Below are positions 5,012 through 5,275 of a stretch of DNA of 5,275 nt, piece by piece. A program made the translations under genes and the position numbers. The notes beneath the pieces were generated by a model, which made no database searches, was not told where the DNA came from, and saw only the letters and a list, made by a program, of their open reading frames with translations. Origin of the DNA: Pseudomonadota bacterium (GTDB lineage Bacteria > Pseudomonadota > Alphaproteobacteria > Rhizobiales > Hyphomicrobiaceae); the NCBI GenBank assembly GCA_023430845.1, contig JAEYYJ010000011.1:1-5275 (forward strand). The letters run 5' to 3'. Every line of letters begins with the position of its first letter. Within the stretch, counting starts at the first letter, position 1.

Positions 5012-5275
5012 ACCACCCGCAACGTCGATCGTCACGCCCGTCACGTAGGACGCCTCGGGCGAACAGAGCCACAGAACCGTCTCCGCGACTTCGCGCGCCG
5101 TGCCCCCGCGTCCGATCGGCACGCTCGACGCAATGCGCGCAACGCGTCCGGGATCGCCGGCGCTGGCGTGAATATCGGTCTCGATGATACCGGGGCGCAC
5201 GCCATTGACGCGAATACCTTCGGCCGCGTGCTCCTTCGCGAGGCCAACCGTCATCGTATCGACGCCGCCCTTCGA
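5000..5275 (-). CDS. short-chain dehydrogenase/reductase (SDR), C-terminal part
   Basis: The last 91 residues of an NAD(P)-dependent SDR oxidoreductase that continues past the right edge; the frame is open to base 5275. The visible part starts SKGGVDTMTVGLAKE, where the K is very likely the Lys of the YxxxK catalytic motif. It goes on with IRVNGVRPGIIETDIH, the conserved NxxxPGxxxT segment that closes the nicotinamide site. It ends with VLWLCSPEASYVTGVTIDV and AGGRGL, the usual SDR C-terminus. An internal ATG at 5254 is not the start, since family similarity continues upstream. The Rossmann NAD(P)-binding part is outside the window, so the cofactor and substrate cannot be told. It converges on the DUF1272 gene with 13 bases between the stops. 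Confidence 0.93.
   Translation of the reverse strand, partial: SKGGVDTMTVGLAKEHAAEGIRVNGVRPGIIETDIHASAGDPGRVARIASSVPIGRGGTAREVAETVLWLCSPEASYVTGVTIDVAGGRGL

Overview
The window looks like chromosomal DNA of a GC-rich alphaproteobacterium, probably of the Rhizobiales (Hyphomicrobiales). This rests on the gene order, on the style of the SecE, NusG, L11 and L1 proteins, and on a glutaryl-CoA dehydrogenase followed by a DUF1272 protein. The genus cannot be fixed by reading alone.

The left half, on the minus strand, is the conserved transcription-translation cluster. Read in its own direction it runs tRNA-Trp, secE, nusG, rplK (L11), rplA (L1) and the first 34 codons of rplJ (L10), which leaves through the left edge. 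A candidate promoter (TTGTAT, 17 bp, TATAAG) lies about 180 bp upstream of the tRNA. Two long untranslated leaders carry most of the regulatory content. The 241-base nusG-rplK spacer holds a good match to the two-helix L1 binding site that mimics the 23S rRNA L1 stalk, expected to mediate feedback by RplA on rplKA. The 354-base rplA-rplJ spacer holds an L10-leader-like fold and a series of hairpins, five of them closed by GNRA tetraloops, ending in a short stem plus U-run just before rplJ.

The middle (about 3030-3200) is a divergent control region. It holds overlapping GC-rich inverted repeats, a perfect TATAAT on the plus strand, and an operator-like inverted repeat just downstream of it.

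The right half, on the plus strand, starts with a 5'-truncated isochorismatase-family hydrolase remnant that keeps its nucleophile cysteine region but lacks the N-terminal half. Next come an intact glutaryl-CoA dehydrogenase gene (gcdH) and, 22 bases later, a cysteine-rich DUF1272 protein. A short-chain dehydrogenase, incomplete at the right edge, converges on it with a 13-base gap.

No mobile element, CRISPR array or clearly new system was seen. The items most worth checking are the two ribosomal-protein leaders, the truncated hydrolase in the gcdH 5' region, and the gcdH-DUF1272 pairing.
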